A stretch of 64,000 bases of DNA from Firmicutes bacterium HGW-Firmicutes-16. GTDB taxonomy: Bacteria; Bacillota; Clostridia; Oscillospirales; Oscillospiraceae. How positions within the stretch are numbered: the stretch's first letter is position 1; each line of letters begins with the position of its first letter. The DNA lies in NCBI GenBank assembly GCA_002841545.1, contig PGZZ01000004.1, forward strand, positions 1 through 64,000. The letters are read 5' to 3'. This document shows, in pieces, positions 25,199-35,034 of the stretch. Under the pieces are notes generated by a model. The model saw only the letters and a list, made by a program, of their open reading frames with translations, ran no database searches and was not told where the DNA came from. A program made the position numbers and the translations under genes.

Positions 25199-27424
25199 TC
25201 AGTCGCCTGCACGCGTAATCTCGTAAACTCCGGCGACCGTTTTTAGGCGACCCATTATGACGTCCAGCTCTCCCGTATTTTTGACCTCGAGCGTCACAAC
25301 CGCCGTAGATTTGACCCCGTCGAGATCTCTTGCGGTCAGGCTCAGCACCTTTGCCCCCAGCGAATTCAGCACCGTCGCGATGTCCATGACAAAGCCGCTC
25401 CGCTCACGCGCCAGTATCTTGATTGTTGTCACATAGCTTTCACTCGGAGCGCCAGTCCAGCTCACGGTAATCCAGCGTCCGCCGTCCACGGGATCGTCCT
25501 TGCTCGAAAGATAGTTTTTGCAGTCCGCCCTATGGACGGAAACGCCGTAGCCGCGTGTGATGAAGCCGACGATATCGTCGCCCGGAACAGGTGTACAGCA
25601 GCGCGAGAATTTGACAAGGCAGTTATCCAGCCCCTCGACCAGAACACCGTGGATATTCTGCTTTTCGGTCTGTTGTGCCTTGCGTATCTCGGCCCGCTCC
25701 GTTACCTTCTCCAACGTGGTCTTCTGAGGAAGCCTCTGGCTCTTCGTAATCTCGTCCTTAATTTTGTTTGCGACCTTGGTAGTGGTTATCCCGCCGTAGC
25801 CTATCGACGCATAAACGTCGTCAAGCGTAAAGACAGCCAGTCTTTTAAGGATATTGGGCAGCATTTCATCATCCAAAACGACGGACATATGAATTCCCAT
25901 GAGCCGAAGCTCGCTTTCAAGCGAAGCTTTGCCGTTTATGATGTTCTCTTCACGCTTTTCCTTTTTAAACCACTGCTTAATTTTGGTCCGAGCGGAACCG
26001 CTTTTTGCGATTTTCATCCAGTCTCGGCTCGGTCCGGGGGCAGATTTCGAGGTCAGAACCTCAACAATGTCGCCGTTTTGAAGCACTCTTTCGAAGGGAA
26101 CGATTCTCCCGTTCACCTTCGCTCCTATCATTCTGTTTCCGATAGCCGAGTGTATGCCATAGGCAAAGTCGATGGGCGTTGCTCCGGCGGGAAGATTTAT
26201 AACGTCGCCCTGCGGAGTAAAGACGAAGACTTCGTCCGAAAACATATCGATTTTAAGGTCGTGGATAAAATCCTGCACGTCGCTGTCAGCCTGGGTTTCG
26301 AGAAGTCTGCGCACCCACGCAAATTTCTCCTCGTCGCCCTGCTTGACACCCTGATCTCCGGATTTATACTTCCAGTGCGCCGCAATGCCATATTCAGCTG
26401 TGCGATGCATATCCCAGGTTCGTATCTGCACCTCAAATGGAATGCCCTCAGAGCCGATGACGGTCGTGTGTATGCTCTGATACATGTTCGGCTTAGGGGT
26501 CGAGATATAGTCCTTGAACCTTCCCGGAAGCGGCTTATACATATCGTGGATGTGTCCGAGCACATTGTAGCAGTCGGCGATATTATCGACAATGACCCGG
26601 AACGCACAGAGATCAAAAATCTCGTTTATCTGCTTGTTCTGCGAGTACATTTTGCGGTAGATGCTGTAGATATGCTTTATTCTGCTGGATATGGTACCGT
26701 TTATGCCCCAATCTTCCAGTCTTGACTTTATTTTCTCCTCAACGCTCTGCATGAAGGATTCTAAGGTGACCATTCGTGCGGAGAGGGCGTCTGTTACCTC
26801 CTTGTACCCCACGGGGTCAAGGTATAAAAGCGAAAGGTCCTCGAGTTCCCATTTGACCTTCTGCATACCGAGGCGATGCGCGATGGGAGCGTAAATCTCC
26901 ATCGTTTCGAGCGACTTGGTGCGCTGCTTTTCTCTCGTCATGTACTGCATCGTACGCATATTGTGCATACGGTCGGCAATTTTAATCAGGATGACCCTGA
27001 TATCCTTTGCCATGGCCATAAGCATCTTGCGGATGTTCTCCATTTGCTCGTCTTCTTTGCTGGTGTACTGGACGCGCGTCAGTTTGGTAACTCCCTCGAC
27101 AAGGTCGGCGACTGTTGTGCCAAAGCGCTTTGCAAGGTCTGAGTGTGTGAGCTTAGTATCCTCGATGCAGTCGTGCAAAAGCGCGGCGACGATAGAATCC
27201 TCGTCTAGCCCCATTTCGATGCAAATCTGCGCTGCAGCTATGGTATGAGTAACATAGTCGGAGCCTTCCCTGCGCTTCTGCCCCTCGTGCGCCGCTTTCG
27301 CGCACTCGTAGGCCCCACGGATACGCGCGACATCCGCCGTGGGATTCGAGTCAAGGACGGTCTTCTCCAGTTGCTCATACATTTTTTCGGGATCCTGATA
27401 TTCGCTCTTGTCGTCTTCCAGCAT
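25199..27424 (-). CDS. relA: Bifunctional (p)ppGpp synthetase/hydrolase Rel
   Basis: 741-residue long Rel protein of the stringent response, acting on stalled ribosomes. The N-terminal HD hydrolase domain carries the HD pair at 84-85 (LLHDCIEDT). The synthetase domain has RFKD at 302-305, the RxKD signature of bifunctional Rel proteins, and the HTTVIG strand. A TGS domain follows (about 395-455), then a zinc-finger/helical region with CCTPVPGD and a C-terminal ACT domain (about 665-741). It is the second gene of an operon, 47 nt after recJ, with dtd next. Confidence 0.95.
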   Translation of the reverse strand: MLEDDKSEYQDPEKMYEQLEKTVLDSNPTADVARIRGAYECAKAAHEGQKRREGSDYVTHTIAAAQICIEMGLDEDSIVAALLHDCIEDTKLTHSDLAKRFGTTVADLVEGVTKLTRVQYTSKEDEQMENIRKMLMAMAKDIRVILIKIADRMHNMRTMQYMTREKQRTKSLETMEIYAPIAHRLGMQKVKWELEDLSLLYLDPVGYKEVTDALSARMVTLESFMQSVEEKIKSRLEDWGINGTISSRIKHIYSIYRKMYSQNKQINEIFDLCAFRVIVDNIADCYNVLGHIHDMYKPLPGRFKDYISTPKPNMYQSIHTTVIGSEGIPFEVQIRTWDMHRTAEYGIAAHWKYKSGDQGVKQGDEEKFAWVRRLLETQADSDVQDFIHDLKIDMFSDEVFVFTPQGDVINLPAGATPIDFAYGIHSAIGNRMIGAKVNGRIVPFERVLQNGDIVEVLTSKSAPGPSRDWMKIAKSGSARTKIKQWFKKEKREENIINGKASLESELRLMGIHMSVVLDDEMLPNILKRLAVFTLDDVYASIGYGGITTTKVANKIKDEITKSQRLPQKTTLEKVTERAEIRKAQQTEKQNIHGVLVEGLDNCLVKFSRCCTPVPGDDIVGFITRGYGVSVHRADCKNYLSSKDDPVDGGRWITVSWTGAPSESYVTTIKILARERSGFVMDIATVLNSLGAKVLSLTARDLDGVKSTAVVTLEVKNTGELDVIMGRLKTVAGVYEITRAGD

Positions 27425-27471
27425 TGATATACCTCTAAAAAGTTGTCTTTATAATCGCAAGTTTTGCGTGT

Positions 27472-29475
27472 TCAGCTCCATAGGAGCCGAAATAGCGGTG
27501 ACTTGTCAAGCTCGGTCTTTTCCCCATTATCGCGGGCACAGCACTGAACCCGCCCGTTTATTATACTCACATCGAGGAGGCTTAGTTCGCTGAGTATCCT
27601 GATACCGAGGCAGATCTTCATAGGTTCCATTGAGTCAAGCTCGCTCCCCTGCAGGCACTCGTCAAGCTCCAGCCGCCCGCCAAGTCGCTTGATGCTGCGC
27701 CAGAGATAGACAAGCTCATCTCTTTCCGGTCGAAATAGGCGGAACTCATCTATATGTACGTCGTTCTCTTCGATGATGCCTCGGCATTTCTTTGGTATTT
27801 CTGATTTGCGTATATCATTTACAAGGAGTTGGACGCTTTTGTGCTGATGAAATTCGTTAATCTGCGGCGTGAAGCAGATATCCACGCTCTCTCCTTCGAA
27901 AGCTCCGAGGTTTTCCGCAGTGCGCGAAAAAAATACGCAATCGAACGGGACGCCCTTTTTAGATATTCGCAGGCGCAAATGCTTTCCGTTTCCGATGGGT
28001 GAAACGCTCTCCAGCACAGCACCGAAGATGCAAAGCAGTGCCTGCTTATTCCCACTCCCGCAGGGCTCAAGCTCCGAGAGAGCTTCGACGCCCTCCATGC
28101 TCAGAGTTGCGGGGTCGCATATCAGCACCTCCGGCTCAAGCTCGGGATGCTCCGTCGGCGGATTTGAGCTGTAATAATCGGCAAGAGCTATCCTGAAAGT
28201 ATCGATGTTTTCCGGTTTTATATTGAGTCCCGCGGCAAAGGCATGCCCGCCAAAGCTCACAAGATGTTCTGAACAGGCGGAGAGCGCGTCAAAAAGGTTG
28301 AAGTCGCTGTAACTGCGGCAGGAACCCTTTCCGTTTTCATCGTCAACGCAAATCATGATCGTCGGCAGCTTATATTCCTCTGTCAGCCGTGACGCGGCAA
28401 TACCGACGACTCCGGGATGCCAGGATTCGCTCTCAAGAACAATCGGGCTTTTCGGCTCGGTATTCGAAAGCACCGCCATCGCGTCCTTCCAGACCTCCAT
28501 CTCGAGTTCCTGACGGCGGCGATTCAGAGCGCAGAGCTCTATTGCCCAGACCTGTGCCTCCTCATAGCTCTTTGAAAGCAGCAGTTTTACAGCAGTTTCG
28601 GTTTGGCAGAGCCGTCCTGCGGCGTTGATACGCGGAGCGAGCGTGAACCCGACCGTCGACGCCGAAAGGGGCTTTTTCAAGGCTCCCGCTTCATCAAGAA
28701 GCGCGGCAAAGCCGGGACGCGGATTGTTTCTGAGTTTTTCCAGCCCAAGGTAAGCAAGAAAGCGATTCTCGCCTATAAGCGGCATCACGTCCGCAATCGT
28801 CCCAACAGCTATGAGATCGGCATAACGCTCAAGCGGTGCGTTCGAGCTTTTTTCCAGAGCGCAGACGAGCTTAAAAGCGACTCCCACTCCGGCAAGCTCC
28901 TCGAAGGGGTACTTTGAATCGGAGCGTTTCGGGTCGACGACTGCGGCGGCGTCCGGCAAAAGAAGCGGGCACTCGTGGTGGTCGGTTATTATCATGTCCA
29001 TTCCAAGGCTTTTCGCAAATGCAGTTTCCGAAATCGCGGTTATTCCGCAGTCGACAGTTACAATAAGCTCAACGCCTCTGCTATGCAAAGCCTCAATTGC
29101 TTTTATATTTATTCCGTAGCCTTCGTCCAGTCTGTCCGGTATGTAAACCTCACAGTCGAGCCCACGGCTTTGAAAATAGTCATAGAGCAGACAGGCCGAC
29201 GTGATACCGTCTACATCGTAGTCACCATATACGGCCGTTTTTTGCTGCGACTGTATAGCAAGCTCGATGCGCGAAACAGCTTTATCCATGTCCGAAAGCT
29301 GCATAGGGTCGCAAAGCAGAGTTCTGTCCCGCCTGAGATATTTTTTCGCCTTTTCCGGCGAATCTATTCCTCTCGCGCGCAGAACCGCAGAAAGAAGCGG
29401 CTTATAAGCTGCGGATGAGAAATCCTTATCTATATCATCCGTGACACACGGCATTTTCCAATCAATTTGTCCCAT
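27472..29475 (-). CDS. recJ: Single-stranded-DNA exonuclease RecJ
   Basis: 5'-to-3' exonuclease for single-stranded DNA, used in recombination and mismatch repair. The DHH-family motifs are intact: DYDVDG near 83, VDCGI, TDHHECP, and SFGGHAFAAGL of the DHHA1 domain. The 667 residues fit RecJ with its OB-fold and an extra C-terminal domain. I chose the ATG at 29475, where AAGGA lies 5 nt upstream; the frame is open up to 29553 without a better site. It heads the recJ-relA-dtd-MBL operon. Confidence 0.93.
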   Translation of the reverse strand: MGQIDWKMPCVTDDIDKDFSSAAYKPLLSAVLRARGIDSPEKAKKYLRRDRTLLCDPMQLSDMDKAVSRIELAIQSQQKTAVYGDYDVDGITSACLLYDYFQSRGLDCEVYIPDRLDEGYGINIKAIEALHSRGVELIVTVDCGITAISETAFAKSLGMDMIITDHHECPLLLPDAAAVVDPKRSDSKYPFEELAGVGVAFKLVCALEKSSNAPLERYADLIAVGTIADVMPLIGENRFLAYLGLEKLRNNPRPGFAALLDEAGALKKPLSASTVGFTLAPRINAAGRLCQTETAVKLLLSKSYEEAQVWAIELCALNRRRQELEMEVWKDAMAVLSNTEPKSPIVLESESWHPGVVGIAASRLTEEYKLPTIMICVDDENGKGSCRSYSDFNLFDALSACSEHLVSFGGHAFAAGLNIKPENIDTFRIALADYYSSNPPTEHPELEPEVLICDPATLSMEGVEALSELEPCGSGNKQALLCIFGAVLESVSPIGNGKHLRLRISKKGVPFDCVFFSRTAENLGAFEGESVDICFTPQINEFHQHKSVQLLVNDIRKSEIPKKCRGIIEENDVHIDEFRLFRPERDELVYLWRSIKRLGGRLELDECLQGSELDSMEPMKICLGIRILSELSLLDVSIINGRVQCCARDNGEKTELDKSPLFRLLWS

Positions 29476-29621
29476 TGCTTTCCTTAATCCGCGTTTCGCC
29501 AATCTAAGCTGTATAAAACCCGCGGTTATTGCTTCTATGACACGGTTTCCCATTTTATCAGAGTTTAATTATAACAGATTAAAGCGTTGTGAGCAAGACG
29601 CAAGAGAAAAAAGCACCTCGT

Positions 29622-29650
29622 TTGACAAGATGCGGGTTTGGTGTTATAGT
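29622..29650 (+). promoter_or_regulatory. Promoter of the MATE gene
   Basis: TTGACA at 29622-29627 and TATAGT at 29645-29650 with exactly 17 nt between them. Transcription would start just before the riboswitch-like leader. Confidence 0.8.
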
Positions 29651-29659
29651 TTCGATAAA

Positions 29660-29735
29660 TAAATACAATGATCCGCCTTGGACGATTTGTTCAAGGCATT
29701 TTTACAGGCGCTGCTGCACCGCTTTTTGCCTGTAC
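29660..29735 (+). promoter_or_regulatory. Probable guanidine-IV (mepA) riboswitch
   Basis: The leader forms GCCTTG/CAAGGC (29675-29680 with 29692-29697) followed by ATTTTT, a small terminator. A second stem follows, ACAGGC/GCCTGT (29704-29709 with 29728-29733), with CACCGCTTTTTG in between. From memory these two hairpins and their T runs match the mepA motif, the guanidine-IV riboswitch found upstream of MepA-type MATE exporters in Clostridia. The downstream gene is a MATE exporter, which fits. The match is by eye, not by covariance model. Confidence 0.65.
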
Positions 29736-29747
29736 TGGAGAATACAT

Positions 29748-31115
29748 ATGAAAACCGACGCTATGCTGATGACGGAGGGGCCAATATACCCACAGATAAT
29801 AAGTTTCGCCGTGCCTCTCTTCTGGGGACAGCTTTTTCAGCAGCTTTACAACGTCGTAGACTCCGTTGTTGTCGGTAACTTCTGCGGCAGAAGCTCTCTT
29901 GCGGCAGTCAGCTCGACCGGTGCGCTCGTTTTCCTGCTTGTCGGCTTTTTCAGCGGAACCTTTACAGGCTGCGGCGTCGTCATATCAAAATATTACGGTG
30001 CGGAAAGATACGATCTCGTACGAACCGCCGTCCACACATCTGTTGCCTTCGGCCTTGTCGCGGGTCTCGCGATGTCTCTTATCGGCGTAGTTTTCACACC
30101 GCTTTTTCTTCGCTGGATGGGTACTCCCTCGGACGTTCTGCCACAAGCCGTGACTTATCTGCGAATATATTTTGCTGGCTCAATCGCGGTTACTCTCTTC
30201 AATTCCGCAAGCGGAATTTTTCAGTCGGTGGGCGACAGCAAGCATCCTTTACACTATCTGATAATATCGTCACTAACAAACGTGGTGATGGACCTCCTGT
30301 TCGTCGCCGTATTCGACATGGGCGTTGCCGGTGCCGCAATAGCGACCATTATCTCTCAGTTTTTGGGAGCGGCGCTTGCCTTTCGCCGACTTTTCGCTTC
30401 AAATGAGATATACAGAGTCCGTCTCCGAGAAATCCGATTTGACCGAGAAATACTAAAGGAAGAACTTCGCACAGGCCTACCCAGCGGCATCCAAAATTCG
30501 GTGATTTCGATTGCCAACATTGTTGTACAGTCCAAAATCAATTCCTTCGGAACGATTGCAGTCGCAGGCTGCGGCGTACATTCCAAAATTGAAGGCTTTG
30601 CCTTCATCCCCATCACAAGCTTTTCCATGGCGATAACCACCTTCATCAGCCAGAACCTCGGTGCAGGTCGGTACAAACGAGCCAAAAAGGGCGCGTGGTT
30701 TTCCATCGCAGTTTGCTGTGCCCTCGCCGAAACCTTTGGGCTTCTATATTATATTGCCGCCCCTCACCTAATTTCGCTATTCAACAGGGAACCCGAGGTC
30801 ATCGCTATCGGAACACTCGAAGCGCATACCATCTGCCTGTTTTATGTCCTGCTAGCCTTCTCGCACTGCGTTGCGGGGATAATGCGAGGCGCGGGAAGAG
30901 CCGCCGTTCCAATGTTTACAATGTTCGGCATCTGGTGCGTTCTCAGAGTCACATACATTTCAATCGTCACTAGTTTTGTCCCTAAAATCGTCATGGTTTT
31001 CTGGGCCTATCCCCTGACCTGGTTCCTTAGCAGCATCATTTTCCTTATTTATTTACTCAAATCTGACTGGGTGCATAGTTTCGACAGGGACGACCGCCTT
31101 AGCGCCTGCCGCTGA
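29748..31115 (+). CDS. MATE-family exporter, MepA-like
   Basis: 455-residue multidrug and toxin extrusion protein with about twelve helices, driven by sodium or proton gradients. The first repeat begins MTEGPIYPQIISFAVPLFWGQ-like (split here after 20 residues) with QLYNVVDSVVVG, the usual MATE start. I chose ATG 29748, with CTGGAG 7 nt upstream; the frame is open further up but overlaps the promoter and leader. If the leader is a guanidine-IV riboswitch, guanidine may be a substrate, although many such exporters also carry drugs. It is monocistronic and followed by tRNA-Leu. Confidence 0.9.
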   Translation: MKTDAMLMTEGPIYPQIISFAVPLFWGQLFQQLYNVVDSVVVGNFCGRSSLAAVSSTGALVFLLVGFFSGTFTGCGVVISKYYGAERYDLVRTAVHTSVAFGLVAGLAMSLIGVVFTPLFLRWMGTPSDVLPQAVTYLRIYFAGSIAVTLFNSASGIFQSVGDSKHPLHYLIISSLTNVVMDLLFVAVFDMGVAGAAIATIISQFLGAALAFRRLFASNEIYRVRLREIRFDREILKEELRTGLPSGIQNSVISIANIVVQSKINSFGTIAVAGCGVHSKIEGFAFIPITSFSMAITTFISQNLGAGRYKRAKKGAWFSIAVCCALAETFGLLYYIAAPHLISLFNREPEVIAIGTLEAHTICLFYVLLAFSHCVAGIMRGAGRAAVPMFTMFGIWCVLRVTYISIVTSFVPKIVMVFWAYPLTWFLSSIIFLIYLLKSDWVHSFDRDDRLSACR

Positions 31116-31228
31116 CGTATATTCGGCATAAATCAAAATGCGAATATTTGAAGCGACCGTTCGACCTGTCTCTCTTGACACGATTCGCTCGGCGTGCTAA
31201 CATATTCAGTGTCTTCGCCTCTTAACTT

Positions 31229-31317
31229 GTCGGTGTGGCGGAACTGGCAGACGCCCGGGACTTAAAATCCCGTGAGGGTAATTCCTCGTACCGGTTCGAT
31301 CCCGGTCACCGGCACCA
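31229..31317 (+). tRNA. tRNA-Leu (UAA)
   Basis: 89-nt class II tRNA with encoded CCA. The acceptor GTCGGTG pairs with CACCGGC (one T-G pair), the anticodon stem CGGGA/TCCCG encloses the loop CTTAAAA with anticodon TAA, and a long variable arm (TGAGGG...CCTCG) precedes the T arm GGTTCGATCC. Confidence 0.96.
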
Positions 31318-31320
31318 AAA

Positions 31321-31359
31321 AGCCCACAAGTATTGATGAAATACTTGTGGGCTTTTTTT
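31321..31359 (+). terminator. Terminator of tRNA-Leu
   Basis: AGCCCACAAGTAT pairs with ATACTTGTGGGCT and is followed by seven T. It starts 4 nt after the tRNA. Confidence 0.9.
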
Positions 31360-31576
31360 ATATAGAAGTATAAAAAAAGTATGAATACTGGTGACTTGTG
31401 CTATATAATGGAGATGATAAGAACATCATTTTAATAACACAAATGAGATGTAGCTTTGTCCACTTTGAAATAAGAAGCAAGTATGTTGTTTATCAACACA
31501 ATATTGCAAATCTATTAAATGCTGCGGACTTATCATGGTGTTTTCTAGCTTACCAATTATTAAAGGTGATGATTGT

Positions 31577-32082
31577 ATGAAATATAATCGTGGAGTTGTT
31601 ATAGGTATAGGTATCTTTTTCGGAGTCGTGACTTTTATAATAACCGTTTTCTTCACATCTCCGCAGCTTGCACTTTCTTTAGGTTCTTTCACTGCAGCAA
31701 CCTATATTTTAGTCATCAGTATTCTCATGGACATTAATGTTAATAAATACAAAAACATCGATGAGACAATAGGACAAGACATTATTCTCAAGGATACTGC
31801 GAATTACTATTGTGGAAAATTGATCGGTAACGGAATTCTTTACTTGACTGCTGACAGATTGACTTATATCTCTCTCGAAAAAAGACTATATATCGAGAAG
31901 AAATACTACTATGCAATATCAAAAGAGCAACATATGGAAAAGTATTTAAGCACATTTTTGGCCTAAAACTATTTATGGCTGATGCCTCGGTCAAAGGCTT
32001 TGTGCTTAATGATATCGAGCCATTCCTGGAGAATATAAATAAAATTTTGAACCAAGATTTGTTTGTTGAATCAGAGGATTAG
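31577..32082 (+). pseudogene. Frameshifted small membrane protein with GRAM/PH-like domain
   Basis: The first frame (31577-31966) gives two transmembrane helices, then GNGILYLTADRLTYIS, which looks like the start of a GRAM/PH-like domain. It loses sense after GAGAAG near 31896 and stops early. From there another frame continues sensibly (GKVFKHIFGLKLFMADASV, then VLNDIEPFLENINKIL) to a stop at 32082. One missing base at about 31896-31901 joins the two. The ribosome site AAAGGTG stands 9 nt before the ATG at 31577. It is either a recent pseudogene or a sequencing error in an A-rich spot. The role is unknown. Confidence 0.65.
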
Positions 32083-32275
32083 ATACAGGAATGACAAAGA
32101 ATACCTTTTGGGAGCTCTTTCGTGATGGGGAAGGCGTCATTCTACACTCTCCGCTTTGGATTTCTGTGGAAAGATGAGAGAGGATTCAAATTATCGAAAT
32201 GTGCCCCTTTGCACCCACTCAAAGAATAATAATTCAATTGTTTCATCTGTGGTTCACATTTAACAAGCAACAAAA

Positions 32276-32304
32276 GCAGCCCATGATATTTCATCACGGG
32301 CTGC
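32276..32304 (-). terminator. Terminator of the DUF2207-LemA operon
   Basis: On the minus strand GCAGCCCGTGAT pairs with ATCATGGGCTGC (one T-G pair) and is followed by TTTTGTT. It lies 24 nt past the DUF2207 stop. In 32083-32275 I see no gene. Confidence 0.8.
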
Positions 32305-32328
32305 TTAATCATTCTGAACGAAAAGCCT

Positions 32329-34254
32329 TTACCAGCTTCCGCCGCCACCGCCGCCGAAGCCGCCTCCGGAGAAGCCTCCACCGCCGAAACCGCCTCCACC
32401 AAAGCCGCTGTTACTGCTTGGAGGGGGCGCGGGACGCGCGACCATGCTGGTATTCATAAGCACCATGGAGTGGAACAGGGCGCTCTGAAATATCAGTGGG
32501 GTAAAAACATCTCCCTGTCTGCCGTAATACCATTCGGGGGGTCTCATTGCTATGCCCTCGAATTTTTTCGCCCATTTATCGGACACGCCAAGAACATAGG
32601 CATAAGGAATAACGTCGTAAAAATAGGACGGGTTTTCCTCAACCAGCTTCTCGAGACGCGGCTTTTCGGCAACTTCGATGAAATTCTTGAAGCCTAAGAG
32701 CTTACCTAAAATATCGTTGCCGCCTGCGGTGCGCTTGCGCATGAAGATACTTATTACGTTTATAAACGCCGCTGCAACAGCCGTTACCGCGCCCAGGAGC
32801 AGCAGGTTCATATATAAGAAATACGCTACAAATATAAGCAGCAAAACAACTCCCGCAATAATACTGAAAACGAGCCCGGAAGTTCGGCTTATGCCTTTAA
32901 GTCCGTTCCATTTTTCAAGAATTTTGAATATGCTTGCAAACGGCGCCATTATAACAGCCGTACCCACAAAGGATACTATCAGCGAAAAAAAGCCGATGTA
33001 ATATTCAGCGTTTATCGAATAAAACAGCGCGGCGAAGATAAGCGCGGCGGACATAAAATAGGTCAGTTTTCGCAGTGCAAGCGACTTTGGATCGTACAGT
33101 CTCTTGTCCTTCGCCGAGTATAAATCCTTTATCATGCCTTCCGTCGTTGCTATTGTCGTATAGAAGGTCTCTTTCAGATCGTCTATTTCGACCTCACCGC
33201 CGCCGGAAAACAATTTATTGAACATAAATATTTCGTACTTGTTACTGCTCTCCGGAAGGTCCTTTTGCCTGATCAGTTTGAGTCTGCCGGTTTGATCAAT
33301 GGCAAGATAGCCCTTGGATGCCCAATAGATTATCAGCGAAACAACGTCTTTGTCATCGACTGAAGAATCGATGATGTAACCAGCTTCCGCGGAGGTAATT
33401 GCGTCGGGAGGGTAAAACTCAACTGGTTTCACCATAACAGGATCGCGGCCGAAACGCAAAAACAGCAGCAGCGAAAGCAGTGAGAGGATGCCCGAGGCAA
33501 GCATAATGACTATTGCCCAGGGGAAGGGTGCGGGAATATTGAAATATCCCTCCGGCAAATCAATCTGGAGTGTCAGTGCTTGTCCGGGACTGAGCGTTCC
33601 GTTCAGTGAGCCCGTTATCGTGGTGCCCGACATAGTGTAAGAAACCGGAGCCTCCGCTTTTGAGCCATAGTTTTCCGAGAAGAAATGGATTTTCATGCTG
33701 TCAAAAGCCTTAGGTAAGGTCACTTCAAAGCTCACATTGCTAATGGTGCAGTCCCAATCCGCTCCGATAAGGTTGTAATAGACAAAATCTTCGCTTTTAA
33801 TTTTGTCGTCTCCAAGGCTGTGAAAATAACTGATATTGTAGGTCTTGTTCCCTGTCACCGTTTTGTCGGCATCACCGATTCTTATAACCAGATTCCCGTC
33901 TTCGTTATACGTCGTAAACGGATCGTTCAAAACGGACACCGCGCTAACTTTGGTGTGGTAGATCACCTTGTTTGAGCCGCCGTTTTCGGTCCACAGCATT
34001 TCCTGCCTGTAAGGGACATAACGGTATATTCCGTGACGCGCCTCCGAGAAATCGGCCGAAATAGCTTCGTTTACCGAATAAACATTATTCTCAGCAATGC
34101 TGATTTTGGTGCTGTATGAGGATATATCGTAACCGCTTGCCGATGCCGCCGTTGCGGACTGCTGAAATAGGCCTATTACGCACAGCAGTACAATCGGCAG
34201 CGCAAGGCATCCGGCAAAGATACGCTTTCCTCTGAGGTAAAGACTTTTTTGCAT
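32329..34254 (-). CDS. DUF2207-family membrane protein with Gly-rich tail
   Basis: 641 residues. There is a signal-like N-terminal helix (10-35) and an external beta-rich domain of about 200 residues. Next come transmembrane segments near 245-265 and 400-500, a cytoplasmic linker, and an extreme C-terminus of repeated GGGFGGGG blocks. This is the DUF2207 pattern, very often paired with LemA, as here (LemA is upstream by 23 nt in the same operon). The function is unknown; the tail resembles those of TPM-domain proteins. I see no enzyme motif. Confidence 0.85.
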   Translation of the reverse strand: MQKSLYLRGKRIFAGCLALPIVLLCVIGLFQQSATAASASGYDISSYSTKISIAENNVYSVNEAISADFSEARHGIYRYVPYRQEMLWTENGGSNKVIYHTKVSAVSVLNDPFTTYNEDGNLVIRIGDADKTVTGNKTYNISYFHSLGDDKIKSEDFVYYNLIGADWDCTISNVSFEVTLPKAFDSMKIHFFSENYGSKAEAPVSYTMSGTTITGSLNGTLSPGQALTLQIDLPEGYFNIPAPFPWAIVIMLASGILSLLSLLLFLRFGRDPVMVKPVEFYPPDAITSAEAGYIIDSSVDDKDVVSLIIYWASKGYLAIDQTGRLKLIRQKDLPESSNKYEIFMFNKLFSGGGEVEIDDLKETFYTTIATTEGMIKDLYSAKDKRLYDPKSLALRKLTYFMSAALIFAALFYSINAEYYIGFFSLIVSFVGTAVIMAPFASIFKILEKWNGLKGISRTSGLVFSIIAGVVLLLIFVAYFLYMNLLLLGAVTAVAAAFINVISIFMRKRTAGGNDILGKLLGFKNFIEVAEKPRLEKLVEENPSYFYDVIPYAYVLGVSDKWAKKFEGIAMRPPEWYYGRQGDVFTPLIFQSALFHSMVLMNTSMVARPAPPPSSNSGFGGGGFGGGGFSGGGFGGGGGGSW

Positions 34255-34277
34255 AAAGCAGTCTCTCCTAACATTAT

Positions 34278-34829
34278 TTAGAACTGAACTTTTACGTTTT
34301 CTCTTTCAGCCGAATTAATTTCAAACATCGTTTCGTGCTTAAAGCCGAACATGGACGCAACTATCACGCTCGGGAAGGATTCAATTTTGATGTTATAGTC
34401 GCGTACCACCGCGTTGTAGTACTTTCTCGAATTCGCGATGTCGCCCTCAACGGTCTGGAGCTGTCTCTGCAAATCCATGAAGTTCGTGTTTGCCTTCAAG
34501 TCGGGATAGGCTTCGGCAAGTGCGAAGAGTGATTTCAGGGTGCCTGCCAGTGCGTTTTCGCCTTCAATTTTGCCTTCTATTGTTGTTGCTGATGCAGCCG
34601 CATTTCTCGCCTTGATGACCTTTTCAAGCGTGCCGGCTTCGTGCGCCGCGTAGCCCTTGACGGTCTCTACAAGGTTCGGGATGAGGTCGTATCTCTTTTT
34701 CATATAGACGTCCATTGTGGAGAACGCCTCACGTACCATATTTCTTAGTTTAACTAGCCCGTTATAAGTTGAAACGACCCAAAGAAGTATTATAACAATT
34801 ACGCCTATGGCTATATAGACTCCGGTCAT
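34278..34829 (-). CDS. lemA: LemA family protein
   Basis: 183-residue membrane-anchored helical protein. A single N-terminal helix (about 3-22) is followed by YNGLVKLRNMVREAFSTMDV, RYDLIPNLVETVKGYA and the coiled helices typical of LemA. LemA proteins are linked to membrane or phospholipid-binding roles that are poorly defined. It is the first gene of the two-gene operon with the DUF2207 protein. Confidence 0.93.
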   Translation of the reverse strand: MTGVYIAIGVIVIILLWVVSTYNGLVKLRNMVREAFSTMDVYMKKRYDLIPNLVETVKGYAAHEAGTLEKVIKARNAAASATTIEGKIEGENALAGTLKSLFALAEAYPDLKANTNFMDLQRQLQTVEGDIANSRKYYNAVVRDYNIKIESFPSVIVASMFGFKHETMFEINSAERENVKVQF

Positions 34830-35034
34830 AAAAAAACACCTTCCATTCTTTTTGATTATTCATACTGCTATTTTGATTAACAGATACTGTGTTCATTATA
34901 CTACCGTACCCAAATTATGCAACATTATGATTAGACAGCCTGACAAACCTTGCGAACGGCGTTATATTTTATAAGTGAGTACTTATAATACGTTTTCGGT
35001 TCTGATAGTGTAATTAATGGATTGAGGGTAAAAA

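Noticed and set aside
25532-26725. Long plus-strand open frame of 397 codons
   Set aside because: It is the antisense of relA and has no protein family signs.
32329-32405. GC-rich repeat
   Set aside because: It is the coding sequence of the Gly-rich tail of the DUF2207 protein.
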